NCBI GenBank assembly: GCA_028285305.1
Contig: JANQPV010000013.1
Location: forward strand, 124,001-188,000
From: Alphaproteobacteria bacterium
GTDB lineage: Bacteria > Pseudomonadota > Alphaproteobacteria > SMXP01
DNA: 64,000 nt
Direction: 5' to 3'
Part shown: positions 41,951-49,777 of the stretch, piece after piece
How the letters are laid out: every line of letters starts with the position of its first letter
Numbering within the stretch: position 1 is the stretch's first letter
Made by a program: the position numbers and the translations under genes
Notes under the pieces: generated by a model
Seen by the model: only the letters and a program-made list of their open reading frames with translations
What the model was told of the DNA's origin: nothing
The model's database searches: none

Positions 41951-43756
41951 GTGAGTCAAACCACCGCAAGTAGTCAAGAAGCAACACCGGAGCAAACTCC
42001 TCCGGGGGAGTTTCGAACCCCCGAAAAAGAACAGGCGGACAAGGGGGACTTCGTGCCCTCGGCGCACGATATTCCTCTTGAAGAGATCAACCCAATCAAT
42101 GCGCATATCTACAGCCAGAACAAGTGGAGAGAGTATTTTGAAAGGCTTCGAAAAGAGGATCCCATTCACTTCAATAGGATAAAAACGGCGGGGAGATACT
42201 GGTCAATAACAAGATACGAAGACATTAAGGCGATCGATGTCGACTGGGAGAATTTTTCATCCGCTCACGGGATAACTCTGGGCTTCGATTTGAGCGCCGG
42301 TGAGCCGGAAGGAATGATTCAAACCAATAATCCTTTCATTTCGCAGGACCCTCCGGAGCATGCCCCGCAGCGCAAGACGGTCTCGGGTGTCGTTGCCCCT
42401 ACCAACCTGAGAAACCTCGAACCGCTGATCCGCGAGCGCACGTGCCAGGTTTTGGACTCTCTCCCCGAGCACGAAACGTTCGATTGGGTGGACACCGTTT
42501 CGATCGAGTTAACGACGCTTATGCTCGCGACGCTTTTCGATTTCCCGCTGGAGGATCGCCGCAAGTTAACGAGATGGTCTGATATTGTGTTCGCGATCCC
42601 CCAACCGGGCGGCGTCGTCGAATCGATGACTCAGAAACGCGAAGAGCTTATGGAGTGTGTAGGGTATTTTTCGGGGCTTTGGGAGGAGCGCAGAAAAAAC
42701 CCCGGCGATGACTTGGTGTCGATGCTGGTGCACGGCGAAGCGACGAAGGACACCTCGCCTCTGGAACACTTAGGCAATCTCTTGCTCCTGATCGTCGGGG
42801 GCAACGACACGACCCGGAACAGCATGTCCGGAAGCGTCTATGCTCTGAACAAATTCCCGGAGCAATACGAGAAGCTTATTGCGTCCCCCAAACTCATTCC
42901 ACAGATGGTTGCCGAATTGATCCGATGGCAGACGCCCCTCTCTTACATGCGCCGAACGGCGAAGAGAGATATCGAGATCCGCGGCAAACAGATTCGCAAG
43001 AACGACCAGATTCTGATGTGGTACTTGTCCGGCAATCGTGACGAGAGCGTGTTCGAAAACGCTGATGCGCTGGATATCGAGCGACCCAACGCCAGACAGC
43101 ACCTTTCCTTCGGCTTCGGCATTCATAGATGTATGGGGAACCGGTTGGCGGAATTGCAGCTGCGCGTCCTGTGGGAAGAAATCCTCAAGCGGTTCGAGAA
43201 GATAGAAATTCAAGCCGAGCCAGAGTACACATTCTCATCGTTCGTGCACGGGTATACGTCGCTGCCGGTCAAGGTGAGCCGCAAATGGAGCGGGGAACCG
43301 TCTGCATTCCTTGGAAAGGAGCATCTCATGGGAGACGGCGATCTATCACCTCCGGCCGGGTTCACCGAACATTTCCGTAAGTCGAAGTTCACCGATCCGT
43401 GGGAGCCCCTCTACTCCAAGGTGCGGGATGATCAAATCCACCTGGGTGTATATCTTAGAGACGTCCACTGTAATTCAAGAGGCATCGTGCACGGAGGGTT
43501 TCTCTCATCTATAGCGGACAACGCGATGGGTCTCAGCTGCGGCCAAGTGTTGCGATCGCAGGAGCGTGAATTCACGGGGCTCGTGACGGTTTCTCTCGCG
43601 ACGGACTTTGCAGGGTCCGCAAAGGTCGGCGATTGGCTCCAGACGGAAATCTCGGTGGTGAAGGCTGGCGGCTCACTTTGTTTTGCCAACTGCCTTATCT
43701 ATTCTGGAGACGAATTGGTTGCCCGCTCCAATGCCTGTTTTAAAGTCCTGAGTTAG
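41951..43756 (+). CDS. CYP153-family P450 fused to a hotdog (PaaI-type) thioesterase
   Basis: A 601-residue two-domain protein. Residues 1-442 are a P450 with CYP153 features: PHAPQRKTVS-like PEHAPQRKTVSGVVAPTNL, I-helix LLLLIVGGNDTTRNSMSG, ExxR in ELIRWQTPLSYMRRTA, and heme loop FGFGIHRCMGNRLAELQLR. CYP153s hydroxylate the terminal carbon of alkanes and fatty acids. Residues 460-601 form a hotdog thioesterase (HCNSRGIVHGGFLSSIADNAMG). The frame is continuous across a short linker (443-459). GTG 41951 has GAAGGA seven bases upstream. No ferredoxin is next to it. A GMC dehydrogenase gene is convergent. Confidence 0.9.
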   Translation: MSQTTASSQEATPEQTPPGEFRTPEKEQADKGDFVPSAHDIPLEEINPINAHIYSQNKWREYFERLRKEDPIHFNRIKTAGRYWSITRYEDIKAIDVDWENFSSAHGITLGFDLSAGEPEGMIQTNNPFISQDPPEHAPQRKTVSGVVAPTNLRNLEPLIRERTCQVLDSLPEHETFDWVDTVSIELTTLMLATLFDFPLEDRRKLTRWSDIVFAIPQPGGVVESMTQKREELMECVGYFSGLWEERRKNPGDDLVSMLVHGEATKDTSPLEHLGNLLLLIVGGNDTTRNSMSGSVYALNKFPEQYEKLIASPKLIPQMVAELIRWQTPLSYMRRTAKRDIEIRGKQIRKNDQILMWYLSGNRDESVFENADALDIERPNARQHLSFGFGIHRCMGNRLAELQLRVLWEEILKRFEKIEIQAEPEYTFSSFVHGYTSLPVKVSRKWSGEPSAFLGKEHLMGDGDLSPPAGFTEHFRKSKFTDPWEPLYSKVRDDQIHLGVYLRDVHCNSRGIVHGGFLSSIADNAMGLSCGQVLRSQEREFTGLVTVSLATDFAGSAKVGDWLQTEISVVKAGGSLCFANCLIYSGDELVARSNACFKVLS

Positions 43757-43802
43757 AGCCCTTCGAAAGGACCAACCGCGCAGAGGCCAATAACGTGATT
43801 TC

Positions 43803-45278
43803 CTACGTTTCCGCGGTCATCTTTCGCGCCACACGTTCGGCGATCATAACACAGCCAAGATACGTGTTTCCTGAGGGGATGGTCGGCATGACGGAAGCAT
43901 CCACCACGCGCAGGCCCTGAACCCCGCGAACGCGGCAATCCGCATCGAGTACGCGCCCCATCGGACAGGTTCCGGTCATGTGGCCATAGCTCAGCGGAAA
44001 CCGTTCGATTGCGGCGGAAATTGCGTCAGGCGCCGTCAAATCATGGGGCTCGACGGGTTCAACACCCAACTGCCGGGCAGGCTCCGACTGCTCCCATGCC
44101 GCCAGCCGGTCGAAGGCATCACGCAGCCGTTCAATACCGTCATCGGGCAAAGGGGGCGCGGTAACGATGGGCTCGGCTTCCGCTGTCTCACCCAGCCGAA
44201 CACTTCCGCGTCCTGAGGATCGCAGAAGGAAAAGCGCCATCATGAATTCCGTCGGGCCGTCGGTCTTTGTCGGCGCGATGGGAAACGCATGGTAATCCAC
44301 GTCGCTGCCGTTTGACGCGCCAACATACAAAACCTGGGCCGGCCCGGCGGAGCCTCCACGTTCCCCCTCGTGTCGGTAGGGTATGGCTGGGCCCAGATGA
44401 TCGCTCATGGTTTCGCCCACGGGAAGGTCCGATTGAACATTTATTCCGTAATCTGACAAGTGGTCTTTCGGTCCAATGCCCGATCGCATCAGGAGAACCG
44501 GTGACCAAAAGGTGCCGGCCGACACCACCACTTCGTCGGCCTCGATGTCTTCGCCTGATACTAGGGTCACACCGGAAACGCGGCCCCCGTCCATGGAAAG
44601 CGAAGCCACTTCAGAGTTCGTTCGGATTCTAAGATTATCGCGCGCCCGAGCTTGTGGGGTCAGATAGGCGAGACTTGTCGTCACCCGCTGACCCTCCCGA
44701 TCTATCGTCACAGGAAACACACCGATCCCGGGCAATTGAGTTGGATCGTTTATATCGCCGGCTATGTGGTTGCCGGTTTCGATCATACCGTCATAGTACG
44801 CAAGCTGCGCGCGGCTCATCTCGTCCCGGCGCCAGCGACGCACCGGCAATGGCCCATCGCCACCATGGATAGGTGAGGAGCCGAAATCGAAATCTGTTTC
44901 TGCGGCGATGAATGTGTCGACAACGTCATCCCAACCCCATCCCTCAAGGCCGGAAGCGGCCCACTCATTATAATCCGCAGGCAAACCTCTCAGTGTTGCA
45001 AGCCCGTTGACGGCCGACGTGCCACCAAGAAGCCGTCCTTGAAGCATGGGGATGGCTGTCGACCCAAAGGCCATCGGGGTCATCGCGATAGGGGGCACGC
45101 CCGCCCAGGCATCTGGAGCCCGCGATGGATCAAGGACGGATGAATCGTATGCGTCTTCGCTGGGACCGGCTTCAAGAAGAGTGATTGAAAATCGAGGGTC
45201 TTCTGTGAGGCGCGCGGCCAAAACCGAGCCCGCGGTACCACCTCCCACAATGACGATATGCTTGGTTTTCGCTCCCAT
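43803..45278 (-). CDS. GMC-family FAD-dependent alcohol dehydrogenase/oxidase
   Basis: A 491-residue flavoprotein. FAD motif HIVIVGGGTAGSVLAARLTED, GMC signature 1 GRLLGGTSAVNGLATLRG, signature 2 VVVSAGTFWSPVLLMRSGIGP, and C-terminal GHMTGTCPMGRV...VVDASVMPTIPSGNTY with the catalytic His/Asn pair region. It likely oxidises primary alcohols, as AlkJ does in alkane degradation, which suits the neighbouring CYP153. At 491 residues it is shorter than choline dehydrogenases. GGAGAA precedes ATG 45278. Divergent from a TetR gene across two palindromes. Confidence 0.9.
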   Translation of the reverse strand: MGAKTKHIVIVGGGTAGSVLAARLTEDPRFSITLLEAGPSEDAYDSSVLDPSRAPDAWAGVPPIAMTPMAFGSTAIPMLQGRLLGGTSAVNGLATLRGLPADYNEWAASGLEGWGWDDVVDTFIAAETDFDFGSSPIHGGDGPLPVRRWRRDEMSRAQLAYYDGMIETGNHIAGDINDPTQLPGIGVFPVTIDREGQRVTTSLAYLTPQARARDNLRIRTNSEVASLSMDGGRVSGVTLVSGEDIEADEVVVSAGTFWSPVLLMRSGIGPKDHLSDYGINVQSDLPVGETMSDHLGPAIPYRHEGERGGSAGPAQVLYVGASNGSDVDYHAFPIAPTKTDGPTEFMMALFLLRSSGRGSVRLGETAEAEPIVTAPPLPDDGIERLRDAFDRLAAWEQSEPARQLGVEPVEPHDLTAPDAISAAIERFPLSYGHMTGTCPMGRVLDADCRVRGVQGLRVVDASVMPTIPSGNTYLGCVMIAERVARKMTAET

Positions 45279-45310
45279 CGGTCTTCTCCTTATCCAAAGC
45301 TAGCGCTTGT

Positions 45311-45328
45311 TTAGGTAGTATTACCTAA
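45311..45328. promoter_or_regulatory. TetR operator candidate, site 1
   Basis: TTAGGTAGTATTACCTAA, a 7-bp inverted repeat (TTAGGTA/TACCTAA) around GTAT, between the divergent GMC and TetR genes. Confidence 0.72.
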
Positions 45329-45331
45329 AAA

Positions 45332-45347
45332 TAGGTAATATAACCTA
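45332..45347. promoter_or_regulatory. TetR operator candidate, site 2
   Basis: TAGGTAATATAACCTA repeats the TAGGT/ACCTA arms of site 1, 20 bp away, with a central AATATA that may double as a -10 element. Confidence 0.65.
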
Positions 45348-45390
45348 ATTCGTCAAGTGCCGTGTTTATGCAGACTGGAAAATTGAAAGT

Positions 45391-46059
45391 ATGAAGTCGA
45401 ACTCGACCACACCGAACCGAATTCTCGACGCCGGTCGTCAGCTGTTCAACGAAAAAGGATATGCCGCAACAACTCTCACCGAGATCGCGGCGGCAATTGG
45501 GATATCCCAAGGCAACTTGACCTATCACTTCCCGACGAAACGCGACTTGGCAAAGCGGATAGAAGAAGAAGTCCGTAAACGTGCACAAGCTCGGCGCGCC
45601 AATCGGGTTCCCGGTGCCATCGAGGACGATTATGTCGAGCATTTGCTGTTCGCGACGGACTTAATCTGGCACAACCGGTTCCTGCTGCGTGATCGGGCCC
45701 AATACACAGAGGTAACGCTTTCGGAGCAGCCACGATCGGAGATGGCGGCTGACTTTGATGAGCTGAAGGAGTTGCTTGAGCGGATCAAAGCAGAAGGAAA
45801 GTTCCGCCGCGACACGGATATGGACCTGCACACCCTTACGCGAGCGCTGTGGATCGTGAGCAGGTTTTGGATGGACTATCTGCGCGAATCCGAAGGACTG
45901 GAAAAAATCAGCTGGGCAGACCAAGAGCGCGGAATTCAGCATCATTTCGCGGTCCTCTTGCCCCACTTAACTGCCGCGGCGAGGCGCGAGTTCCAAGCGG
46001 CCCTGACCCGCGCATCAGACCAATCACAAGCCCCATCACCTATTGTTCAGCTTCCCTAA
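45391..46059 (+). CDS. TetR-family transcriptional regulator
   Basis: A 222-residue protein. RILDAGRQLFNEKGYAATTLTEIAAAIGISQGNLTYHFPTKRDLAKRI is a complete TetR helix-turn-helix. The C-terminal ligand domain ends with a Pro/Ser-rich tail. The two palindromes between it and the divergent GMC gene make autoregulation and control of that gene likely; the CYP153 fusion is convergent with GMC and not under the same promoter. The ligand may be a fatty acid or alkanol (inference). Confidence 0.9.
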   Translation: MKSNSTTPNRILDAGRQLFNEKGYAATTLTEIAAAIGISQGNLTYHFPTKRDLAKRIEEEVRKRAQARRANRVPGAIEDDYVEHLLFATDLIWHNRFLLRDRAQYTEVTLSEQPRSEMAADFDELKELLERIKAEGKFRRDTDMDLHTLTRALWIVSRFWMDYLRESEGLEKISWADQERGIQHHFAVLLPHLTAAARREFQAALTRASDQSQAPSPIVQLP

Positions 46060-46114
46060 AATGACACGGGCCATCACGCAGTTTCATCTTGTATCGATTC
46101 TATCAATCTGTTAT

Positions 46115-46130
46115 TCAATAGATCCATTGA
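46115..46130. promoter_or_regulatory. ArsR-type operator candidate
   Basis: TCAATAGATCCATTGA is a near-perfect 16-bp palindrome, with one mismatched pair, 15 bases before the ArsR start codon. A wider TTCAAT-N10-ATTGAA repeat covers 46114-46135. AT-rich inverted repeats in this position are usual for SmtB/ArsR metal sensors. Confidence 0.5.
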
Positions 46131-46145
46131 TTGAAAGAATGTTGG

Positions 46146-46511
46146 ATGTCCGAATCTTTGGAGGATGAAGCCTGCAACGACGAAATTCACCCGCCGCGCC
46201 CCACGTTTGCAGCGCCGCCGGAAGATGTGCTGGAAAACGCGGCCTTGATGCTGAGTGCGGCGGGAGATCCCGCTCGTCTGCGTTTGTTGCTGCGTCTTGC
46301 GGATGGCGAACGATGTGTAACCGAACTTGCTGAGGCCGAAGGAGAAAAGTTGGCCACGGTGTCGGCCCGCTTGAAACTGCTTCATGGGGCTAGACTGGTG
46401 ACGCGGCGCCGAGAAGCCAAGCACGTCCATTATTCGCTCACTGACGGACATATTGTCAGTCTCGTTCGCGACATCCTCGAACACGCTGCAGAAGATACAG
46501 TTTCGATTTAA
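46146..46511 (+). CDS. ArsR/SmtB-family metal-sensing regulator
   Basis: A 121-residue winged helix: AAGDPARLRLLLRLADGERCVTELAEAEGEKLATVSARLKLLHGARLVTRRREAKHVHYSLTDGHIVSLVRDILEHA. ERCVTEL holds the Cys of alpha3 (ELCVCEL-like), and the C-terminal helix has DxH...H residues (DGHIVSLVRDILEHA), the pattern of the alpha5 Zn/Ni/Co site of SmtB/NmtR types. It should release DNA on metal binding and control the His-rich protein 21 bases downstream. Confidence 0.86.
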   Translation: MSESLEDEACNDEIHPPRPTFAAPPEDVLENAALMLSAAGDPARLRLLLRLADGERCVTELAEAEGEKLATVSARLKLLHGARLVTRRREAKHVHYSLTDGHIVSLVRDILEHAAEDTVSI

Positions 46512-46532
46512 GCCATTTTAGGAGACTCGATA

Positions 46533-46898
46533 ATGACCTGTACCAATCCGAAACACGACAAACATGATCACGTCCACGGTCCAGACTGCGGCCACACTGC
46601 GGTGCGACACGGCGATCATGTGGACTACCTTCATGACGGGCACCTCCATCATCCCCATGAAGACCATGTCGATGAGCACGTAATCGAAGTTACGGCTGAG
46701 AACCCGGCGGCCTGTGCACCGATCGGAGCGTCCGATGGACTCGGCCATGATGCAAACCACGTCCACGGCCCGGCCTGTGGCCACGAAGCTGTTCCCCACG
46801 GGGATCATGTCTGCTATCTGGTGGACGGCCAGCTTCACCATCCTCACGATGGACATTGCGACAATCACGGCCCCCTAGAAGCTGTAGAGGTCGTTTAG
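46533..46898 (+). CDS. Histidine-rich metal-binding protein with two internal repeats
   Basis: A 121-residue soluble protein with 25 His and 6 Cys. Two copies of HVHGPxCGHxAVxHGDHVxYLxDGxLHHPHxxH lie at about residues 13-45 and 75-107, joined by a short linker. No signal peptide. The composition and the metal-sensor gene ahead of it indicate a zinc, nickel or cobalt store or chaperone in the cytoplasm. AGGAGA seven bases before ATG 46533. I recall similar His-rich proteins next to ArsR genes in proteobacteria, but no characterised function. Confidence 0.83.
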   Translation: MTCTNPKHDKHDHVHGPDCGHTAVRHGDHVDYLHDGHLHHPHEDHVDEHVIEVTAENPAACAPIGASDGLGHDANHVHGPACGHEAVPHGDHVCYLVDGQLHHPHDGHCDNHGPLEAVEVV

Positions 46899-47033
46899 CA
46901 GATCCGTACACGCAGAGGTGCGGAGCCGGACCATCTGCTCCTCCAATTCCGAAACCTGAACGCGATGTTCATCGGAAGCCACCGTTAGTTGTAGAGTGCT
47001 GACCAGGGTCTGTGAAGGTGACCTGGCACATTG

Positions 47034-48524
47034 CTACGCGTAGACCAGCTGCTCCTCATCAAGATCAAAGTTCGGCATCTGGTCTTTTTCAGTGTAGTAG
47101 TCCGGTGAGAACATCCAAGGCTCCCGGTCCCCGCTTCGAGGCATCAGGTGGACGCGCCGGTTAATATAGCCGGGATTAAACTCTTCTTCTGCAATCCATC
47201 TATTCTTCGGCATGTTTTGGTCTTCGGGGCGCAAGGTCGGCGTGACAACCGAAGCGCCTTTCGCATCCATATGCCTGACTAGTCGGCAAATATAGTCGCA
47301 CACGAGATCAACCCGCATTGTCCAGCTGGTCCGAAGATAGCCGAACATCATCGCGAAGTTCGGCAAGTCCGAAATCATGACACCCCGATAGGTGAAGCAA
47401 TCCGGCAAGTTTACGGGCTTGCCGTTCACTTCCAGAGGAATGCCGCCAACCGCCTGGAGGTTGAAGCCGGTGGCCGTGATTATAATGTCTGCGTCCAATT
47501 CTTCACCGGACTGCAGCAAGATACCGTTCTCGGTGAAGCACTCGATGTGATCCGTCACAACCGATGCTTTTCCATTTTTCATGGCTTCGAACATATCCGC
47601 ATCGGGAACAAAAGCCAGCCGCTGTTGCCATGGCCGGTAGGACGGCATGAAGTGTTTTTCCGCAACCTCGTCGCCCAAATGCTCGCGGACAATCTTCAGG
47701 AGTTCCTCTTTTACCATCTCCGGATGCTCAGCAGACATATATTGAACGTCTTTGGCCTGCTGAAGAAGGTCCCGCCGCACGATTTCATGGACCCATTCCT
47801 CGGGGATGTCGAGACTGCGCAGACGGTCTGCCAGCTCGTTTCTGTTTTCGCCTGTCCAGAAGTAGGTAGGCGATCGTTGGAGCATCGTGACGTGGGCGCA
47901 GTCATCGGCGATGCTGGGAATGAGCGTTGCAGCCGTTGCCCCTGAGCCGACAACGACGACTTTCTTGCCTTTCAGATCAATGTCGTCAGGCCAAGTTTGG
48001 GGATGCACAATCTGACCTTTAAAGGTGTCGAACCCCTTCCATTCCGGCGTGTATCCTTTTTTGTGGTCGTAATATCCGCCCGTCCAAAAGAAGAAATTTG
48101 CTGTAACTTGCACCTCTTCATTTGTCTCTCTGTTCAGTGCAGTGATCGTCCACTTCTTTTCGCTATCGGACCAATTCGCCTTCACAATTTCATGGCTATA
48201 GCGAATGTGCGGCTCTAGTTCATCGTCCTCGATAACCTCTGCAAGATAGTCGAGGATGAGATCAGCCGTTGCGATGGGATTACCGGTCCAAGGTTTGAAA
48301 CGGTAGCCGAACGTATAAAGATCGCTGTCGGACCGGATGCCGGGATAGGTGTGTGTCGCCCAAGTGCCGCCGTGGGTATCTTTCGCCTCGAAGATGACAA
48401 ACGATTTGCCCGGGCATTGCTCTTTCAGATGGTGCGCGACACCAAGGCCCGAAATTCCGGCTCCAACGATAAGCATGTCGAAGTGGTCCGCCAAGACCGA
48501 AGCACTTTCAACGGTATCAAGCAT
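47034..48524 (-). CDS. Flavin-containing/Baeyer-Villiger monooxygenase
   Basis: A 496-residue class B flavoprotein distinct from the one at 31 kb. FAD motif LIVGAGISGLGVAHHL, THGGTWATHTYPGIRSDSD, BVMO-like fingerprint FKGQIVHPQTWP, and NADPH motif VVVGSGATAATLIPSI. This subgroup includes 4-hydroxyacetophenone- and EthA-like enzymes. It oxidises ketones or sulfides. GGAGG five bases before ATG 48524 fixes the start; a longer frame reaching back to the AraC gene is rejected. The divergent AraC-type gene is the likely regulator. Confidence 0.9.
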   Translation of the reverse strand: MLDTVESASVLADHFDMLIVGAGISGLGVAHHLKEQCPGKSFVIFEAKDTHGGTWATHTYPGIRSDSDLYTFGYRFKPWTGNPIATADLILDYLAEVIEDDELEPHIRYSHEIVKANWSDSEKKWTITALNRETNEEVQVTANFFFWTGGYYDHKKGYTPEWKGFDTFKGQIVHPQTWPDDIDLKGKKVVVVGSGATAATLIPSIADDCAHVTMLQRSPTYFWTGENRNELADRLRSLDIPEEWVHEIVRRDLLQQAKDVQYMSAEHPEMVKEELLKIVREHLGDEVAEKHFMPSYRPWQQRLAFVPDADMFEAMKNGKASVVTDHIECFTENGILLQSGEELDADIIITATGFNLQAVGGIPLEVNGKPVNLPDCFTYRGVMISDLPNFAMMFGYLRTSWTMRVDLVCDYICRLVRHMDAKGASVVTPTLRPEDQNMPKNRWIAEEEFNPGYINRRVHLMPRSGDREPWMFSPDYYTEKDQMPNFDLDEEQLVYA

Positions 48525-48635
48525 AGTTTCCTCCAAGTGTTGGAAGTGAGTATGCCTTGCGGGTCCATTTTCACAATTGCGCCTTCGGCCAAAGTCTTGA
48601 TAATTTGGGCCAAACAAGCTTAAAATATCTATGCC

Positions 48636-49730
48636 ATGGTGAAGAACAAAGAAGTCATTGCAAGTGGAAATCTTGCGGCGCCGAGGCGCACCATTGCAGG
48701 CGTGCTCGGTCAGATGGACTTTTTCGAACTCGACGCAGCCACCGCGATTGCCATTCTCGTGGAGAACGGTCTGCCTAAGCACGCTTTCGAAGATGTCGGC
48801 TTCCCTATTTCACTGTCTCAAGAGATCAGTATCCTTCATGCGCTTCTTAATGAAGTCAGTAAGCAAATCGACCCGGTAACGTATGTTTTCCAACTGTCGG
48901 AACGATTAGGCGTTGCGAGTTTTGGGATGGTTGGCTTGACGACGCAGCATGCACCATCGCTCAAAGAGGCCATTCGAATTGCGCTCGACTACGCTCAACT
49001 GACTTGGGGGCATTCTCGAGTTGTCGCAACCGAAACAGACGACAGTTTTCTGTATGCGTTGACAATGGTTTGGCCGAAAGAAGTACCCGATCACGCACGA
49101 GACAACGCCCAGCTCGGTGCCTATTGCATTGCCATCGACTTACTTTCAATCATGCGGATATTGCTGGACGTGATGGGAGAGGTGGCAACACCTCTCAGGA
49201 TTGACTTGCCTTTCGCGCGACCATCCAATTGGTCGTCTGTGAAGGAAAGTGTTCCGTGTCGGGTTCACTTCGAGTCTGAGGCGGCAACGATACACTATGC
49301 GCCAGAGCTGCTCAGTGCCGTTCCATTGCGTGCGGATGCGCGCACCTTTCAAGGCTACGAAAGGGTGACAAAGGAACTCTCCCGGCTGCTGGCTGACGAT
49401 GCCAGTATGGCCGAGCAAGTGACGCGTTGGCTTTGGGCCTATTCGCCTCCTCTCAAAAGGGGGGCGATTGCAGAGATCCTCAATGTTTCCGAACGTAGTC
49501 TTTCCCGCCAACTCAAAGGCGAGGGAACGAGCTACAACGCGCTCTTTGCTCAAGTTCAATGCGAACGTTCACAGAATTTGCTGAAGAACCCAAAGCTCAC
49601 CATTTCGGACGTTGGGTACCGCTTGGGTTACACGGAGCCGGCCGCGTTTACGCGGGCATTTACCTCGTGGACGGGCACAACACCGTCCGCCTGGCGAGAA
49701 TCGATCGCGCTAAACTCACCACGGGCCTGA
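48636..49730 (+). CDS. AraC-family transcriptional regulator (OruR/arabinose-binding-like)
   Basis: A 364-residue protein. The N-terminal 230 residues match the Arabinose_bd-type ligand domain common in regulators of catabolic monooxygenases. The C-terminal AraC double helix-turn-helix has GAIAEILNVSERSLSRQLKGEGTSYNALF and LTISDVGYRLGYTEPAAFTRAFTSWTGTTPSAWRES. It is divergent from the BVMO gene with 111 bases between and likely activates it in response to the substrate. Confidence 0.9.
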   Translation: MVKNKEVIASGNLAAPRRTIAGVLGQMDFFELDAATAIAILVENGLPKHAFEDVGFPISLSQEISILHALLNEVSKQIDPVTYVFQLSERLGVASFGMVGLTTQHAPSLKEAIRIALDYAQLTWGHSRVVATETDDSFLYALTMVWPKEVPDHARDNAQLGAYCIAIDLLSIMRILLDVMGEVATPLRIDLPFARPSNWSSVKESVPCRVHFESEAATIHYAPELLSAVPLRADARTFQGYERVTKELSRLLADDASMAEQVTRWLWAYSPPLKRGAIAEILNVSERSLSRQLKGEGTSYNALFAQVQCERSQNLLKNPKLTISDVGYRLGYTEPAAFTRAFTSWTGTTPSAWRESIALNSPRA

Positions 49731-49777
49731 CCAAAGAAACGTTTCGATCCATCCAACTTGACGGAGGCTTTATGATT

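Noticed and set aside
46929-47033. A minus-strand frame just after the stop of the BVMO gene, reading SDEHRVQVSELEEQMVRLRTSA, like a coiled coil.
   Set aside because: It is only about 35-50 codons, has no ribosome site, and its only starts are weak. Read-through of the BVMO stop has no support. Left as non-coding.
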